Origin: Nectonema munidae
Lineage: Eukaryota; Nematomorpha; Nectonematoida; Nectonematidae
DNA: 64,000 nt
NCBI GenBank assembly: GCA_030549495.1
Contig: JAUIRK010000925.1
Location: forward strand, 186,001-250,000
Direction of reading: 5' to 3'
Shown here piece by piece: positions 26,601 through 32,600 of the stretch. The stretch's first letter is position 1, and every line of letters begins with the position of its first letter. The position numbers and the translations under genes are program-made. Below the pieces are notes generated by a model that was given only the letters and a program-made list of their open reading frames with translations, searched no databases and had not been told where the DNA came from.

Positions 26601-29600
26601 GAATTAATCAAGTTAGAGATTTAAGCGCGCTACATGGTACTAAATAAAAGTATGCATGCAAACATGAAAGGCAAATATCTCCTAGGGAGAAAAGTGGGAA
26701 TTGTGGGAGAGGGGGAAGTTAATCGCGGCGCGTCCACCAATCAACCATAAAATAAGCGTAAAAATATTTGCATGGATCATATTTAAATCCATTTCAGATT
26801 TTTGGCAGAAATATTGGATATCTCACAAGGAATTCAGAGCAATCCTTAATTATTATGATAGAATTATTGTGTTGGCTTCCATTTCAATTCAATTTAATTG
26901 ACGAAAGACAAGTAATGACAGCACTTGATTGAAGAAGGACAAATTTGATTAGTAAAGAAGGATGCAAAATATTGGATGGTGGGAAAGATGACCAAGACGA
27001 AACGCGATTAAAAATTGTTAGAGAATGGCATACCTTGGTTTTTATCGGTGGCTAGAAGGAGAGTGAATTCGGTGTAGAAGGAATTTAAATGTTTTTCAAT
27101 GAGAACGGATTCGCAAACCGACTTCACGAGTTTGAGGGAACTCGAGTGCAGATACAGGTGCACTCGGTTTTCTTCTTCGTTGAGGCGACTTTCGACCTGC
27201 ACAGAAAAGAAGAGTGAAAGAAAGACGGGTTTTTATTCTGCTATCACTTTTGGGAGAAGTCGTGGTGAGTCTTCCTTCCAGGGTTGGGGATGAAATACAT
27301 TTGTAATTAAATACAATTTTGATGTAAATGTATTCGTATTTTTAAATCCCAAGTTTGGTGTGTTTGTATCTGCATCGTGTAAAATGTAATGAAAAATACA
27401 AGTCAATGACGTTTTATCATATCATACATGGCAGGATATCAATAAAAGCAACTCAAAACTCACGCCATAGAATTTCTGTTGATCAGTGAGCTGAGTTATA
27501 ACTATTGTGTATATCCAATAGATTATTTCAATGGTATTGCGGAGTTAACACATGATATTATGTTCAAGCGCTAGTGTTGTAAAACATCGAATCACAGACT
27601 TTGTTAAAGACCCGTAATAATTTTATTTATACCTTTTATATTCACTTAATTACATATACTTGTTTTAATAATGTCCGTGAATGAATAAAATTAAGATTTA
27701 CATATGTGTAAGGTATCTTTATTACACTATGTATCATTAGAGTGGACTTTAAATATAAATCTATGATATTTGTTTGCGACACGCGTTTTTCTAGTTCTAT
27801 TTATATCAAAAACTGTGTATGCAAACATTTTTCCGATATTAATAATGTTTAGAGGTGGCCCCTTAGCAAAAATCTTGAAAGAAACCCCATTATAAACATT
27901 AGTTGAAAAACAAGTGTATGCCCTCATCTAAATGAAGTATTATATGATATAAGTGGTTTATAAAACATCATAAATAAATTAATAACATTATTTTTGTGTC
28001 ATCAACCTTTGTATGTCACATTAAAATATACATTGTGTATACTTGAAAATTTATTTTTTTATTATCATTCAATTTTAATCATCATTATATTGTTTCTTCA
28101 ATTTCATTCAAGCACAAGTAAGTTTTTAAAATTCTTGATATGTGATCAAATGTAGGATAAAACGTTTGCATTTTTTGTAGATATAATAGGTTTAAAATGA
28201 AAACAAGAAAACAAAATGAAATTTACCTGATTGGATGTCATGAAACTGAAATTCTTGGATCTAAACGGCTATCGTATCGTAAAGCTTTGAAATATTTCTT
28301 TTATCTCCACAAGTTTGAGAGCAAACTATTAGAGAATCTAGCAAAACTACGGTTTTAAATACATATAAAATCTGAACAAAAGCTGGCATACCAACTCAAG
28401 CTCCTAAACATGTTATTGAAAAAAGTGTTTTGTGAGTGGACTTCAAAAACATAAAGATCGTCTCACTCATGGGCATAAACAAAAAGTTTACATATTTACT
28501 GATAAGCTGGATGATCTTTTTGATATTGCTCATGCAAACGCAATGAATATGATTAAAATTCAAGAAGACAATGATTTTCTTTTAGCACAAAGAAAAAAAG
28601 GCCGTGTTGGATCTCTTGGAAGTGAAGACAAAATAGAAGCACGTCGCCAAGAAGGAATACAACAGAGAAAACAAGCAGAACTTAAACGCCAAAAGCGATC
28701 ACAAGAAGAATTGGAATAGTATCAGAAAAATGTAGTTCTTTTAAATAACTCTTCTGAAGATGACAGTTTAGAAAAATTGGATCTGAATAACAAAAATAAA
28801 AAAGATAGTCCAAAAACCAAAAAAGAGCTTCAATTAATGTTCTATCTTCAAGACTAACAGCAGCATTAGATCGAACTAAAATTTTGTCAAGAAAGGCCAC
28901 TTATGTTCTTAACGAAATGGCTTCAGCTCTTAATTGTGATGTCAACATTTTGGATATAAACAGAATTTCCATCCAAAGAGCAAGAATCAAAAATCGTGCC
29001 ATTGAAGCAAAAAACTTCGAAGTAATATAGCATCCGATGTTCCACTAACTTTTCAATGGGATAGTAAATTAGTGGAGGATTTAACCTTAAAGAAGCATAT
29101 TAATCGTCTCACTATATTTGTGTCTGGTGATGGAATTGAAAAGCTTTTGGAAGTTTCAAAGTTGACTTCAGGAACGGGTAAAGCACAAGCAACAGCAATT
29201 TTAAAATGATTAAAATACTTTGATATCGAAGAGCAAATAGTTGGTCTATGTTTTGATACAACAGCTTTGAATACCGGAAGACATTCAGGTGTTTGTGCTT
29301 TGATAGAAAAAGAACTCAATAAAAGTCGAGAACTAATTATAGCAGCTGCATGTCATCAGACAATAATTGCAAAAGATAAAAGCCCAGATATTTTGATATT
29401 TAAGCGTTTCAAAAACAATTGGTGTAAAATTAATCAAAAAAATTATTCATTAGCTTCCACAGAAGGTTTTCAAATAAACGGTTCCACAGTAGGTTTTCTA
29501 ATGAATTGCACCATACAGAGAAAACATTCTTTCCTTTGCACATATTCACTTAAAAACGAAACAACTTAGAGATGATTATAAGGAATTTCTTGAATTATCA

Positions 29601-32600
29601 ATTATATTTAATGGTCATGTTCGACCAAAAGATATTCATTTTAATCTTCCAGGTGCAACTCACAGAACTCGTTGGTTGTCAAAAGTCATCTACATCATAA
29701 AAATTTGGTTATTTAGAAATCAATTCAATCGCAGTGATTTAGAACAAAAAAGTGTTCGTGATCTTCGAGTGGGTCACCTCTAATTAATTATAACTAGATT
29801 TTGTGGACTGTATACACAGATCAACCTGCATATAACCCGTGAAATGAAAAACTAATTCCAAAGAACTTCAAAAATGAAATAACCTTTTTCATGTATTCGG
29901 TGATGGAGTTGCTTTCGAGAAAGGAGTGACTCTCTTTGGAGAAATATGTGGCGGTGGAGTCGAGAAAGGACTTCTGAAAGAACTCCGTGTAAACGGCGAG
30001 AGTCGGCATGACGGAGATCACTTCATTCTTGTTCTTGGAGACGGTGGAACTCGTCATCGAGTTGGAGGGCACACACGCAGACTCGAGTACGCGCGAGCTG
30101 TCTTCGATCACGGTGTCAATTCCAATTTCAACTGAAACAGAAAGCAGCACACTCAAACAACACTCTTATAAAACATGGAGACATAAAACTTTAATCCTTT
30201 CACGCTCAATTAGACAATGATGTCGGATAAATTTAAAAAGCATACCCTAAATTTATAATTAAACTCATTAAAAATTATAATGAAAGTTTTCTGTAAAAAA
30301 CTTTCGTAAAATTTCGTTTAATTCTGTAAAAGCGAAATTAAATTCGTTTCAAGTTTTTTTATATGAAATTTTTTATAACAATTTTATAAAATGAAAAGCA
30401 CGCTAATTTCGACATCAAGCGCTAAACAAGTAAAAAAAACTAAATTTTTAAACAAAATATCTATAAAAAATTTTTGGAAGATTCATTCGTGAATTTGTTT
30501 TTCAGCCATAGTTAGCAAAATTTCGTTCCTACGAAATTAGAGCATTTTACAGTGTTCATTATCCAATATCACCTTTAAGCAAGGCGTATCAAAAACTAAA
30601 TTAACTTGCGGCCATTTTTCTAAAATAAATATTCTATATGCAAAAGAAGCGTGAACAAATATGTAGATTATTTCTTGAAATGCACTTGAATATTAACTCC
30701 CATTAGCGTACGATTCTACTTTCAGAAAATCAAACATAATTAGATAGAAGTAAACACTGATGCGGTCAAAAGCTGGAGAGCAGGGAACCAATCAATAAAA
30801 CGCGCCAATCATCTTCTTTAAGTAATATGAAAAATCATTGAAAATCATTGATAGACAGTCGATTAGTTTTCAATGACTTAAAGGATTAAAGGAAACGTTT
30901 TAGAAACACTTCATTCAATATCATTATGAAGCGATAGAAGAATTGTTTATCCTCAGAGCGAGTGCGAGCGCCCATGTATCCAAATCGAGAAACAACGAAT
31001 CAAATAATTAGCTGCATATTTAACCCATTTGATTCGATGAGAATTTTAAGATAACACAAACGATTTCTTGCTTTAGGGCAATCTTATAGGAAGTTACCTA
31101 ATGTCATCAGCTCATTCTGGAATCAAAGGGTTAATTGATTTTATACTTTTTTTAGTTCTGCAGAATAAAAAGTCATGAATCTTCAACTCATAGTGAAATT
31201 AAAAAAAAATAATTCCTTTTGTAATAGAATAATATGAATTTTGGATTTGGAAATATGTCGAACTTTAATAGTTATAATTATTTTGGATTGTACTATTTGC
31301 ATTTTAATTTAAGCTCTAATATTTTGTAAAAAAAAGAAGTTAGCGAAACATATCACTATTTATTACACTTGGAATTAGGAATATGTTTTGCAAAAACTAA
31401 ATCCGATTCAAATGTTTGGTTGAGTGATAAGATTAAATAATATACAATTAAAAATGAAATCAACAATAAAATTGGAAGAAAGTGTGAAAGAGAAATTGCA
31501 ATTTACTTGAGATTAAAGTTTTGATTGTTAAATTTTTTTATGTTCATTGGAAATATTTCAATTTATCATCCTCATTCCAAGCTAAACGTTTTAAAAAATA
31601 CTTCTAATATAACTGATATTGATAGTAGCAATTTTAAAAGATACGGTTCGATAATAAATAAATGCTGTACTCAAAGTCATAAAACGTATTTTCAAGAACA
31701 AAATTTAAAATTTTATTTTCAAATAAACGCACGCACTCACGCACGTACATACACAGACACAGAGAGAAGGGAGAAAATAACACTATACTAAGCTATTTAT
31801 GCTATGAATTAGCTAGGTCTAGCCAGTACTAGGCCATTTTCGGGAAATCTCCGCCGTGAAATGCCTGCAAGATCGCTTACCGATTTATAACGTGGTTTCA
31901 GAATGCGTGTACTAAGAAGCAGAAAGAACTTACTATAACTCTCAAGAACACCGCTTATCAAAATTGACTTTATCGTTTCCCCATTGCGTTCTCGTTCAAT
32001 CAGATTTAAAACGGAAGCTGTTATCTGTGAAAAAAGAAGAAAGATTAAAGTCATCGCATTCAGCAAGAGGAGATAAGTTGTGGGTGATGTTGTTTATTCT
32101 AGTGAGCAAGTGCCTCTTTCTTCAACTGCTTGATAGAGTTTTAGTTAGAAATAAAAGTAATACGGGTATAATCTAACTCATATACAGTCATAAAGGCACA
32201 TCGATAAGGTGGCTAGCCTCATTTCTCATTTGCTAGGACTCCCTCCCTTAAGACGTAAATTCATGTTTTATATTACTGCCCGATCTATGTTGAGAGTCTA
32301 GCGAATGGACAGGAGGGAGGTTAATTGGACACAAATTCTTTTATAATAAATTTAGAAAATAAAATACAAAAGTTCGTCCCCTCCCAAAATGTTGAGGATG
32401 TGCGCCCCTGTCTAGTTTTATGTCAACGAAAAAAAGTTATTTAATTTGAAATTGTTTTGTGGATAGGATTTTTATTGAATTATTTTTTTACTTTTATCAT
32501 GTTTTGTGTATATGTAGGTATAAAAAGATCTCATTATGTTTTGATTTTCTCTGTATTTAGTTGATGAGAAATGACGAAAAGAAATCTTTCTAATAAAGTT

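Noticed and set aside
29926-30220. Plus-strand frames of about 70 codons
   Set aside because: Shadows of CUL1 exon 5.
31525-31791. Plus-strand 88-codon frame ending in [12 protein letters not shown]
   Set aside because: The tail is a translated CACGCA microsatellite; the rest is AT-rich noise.
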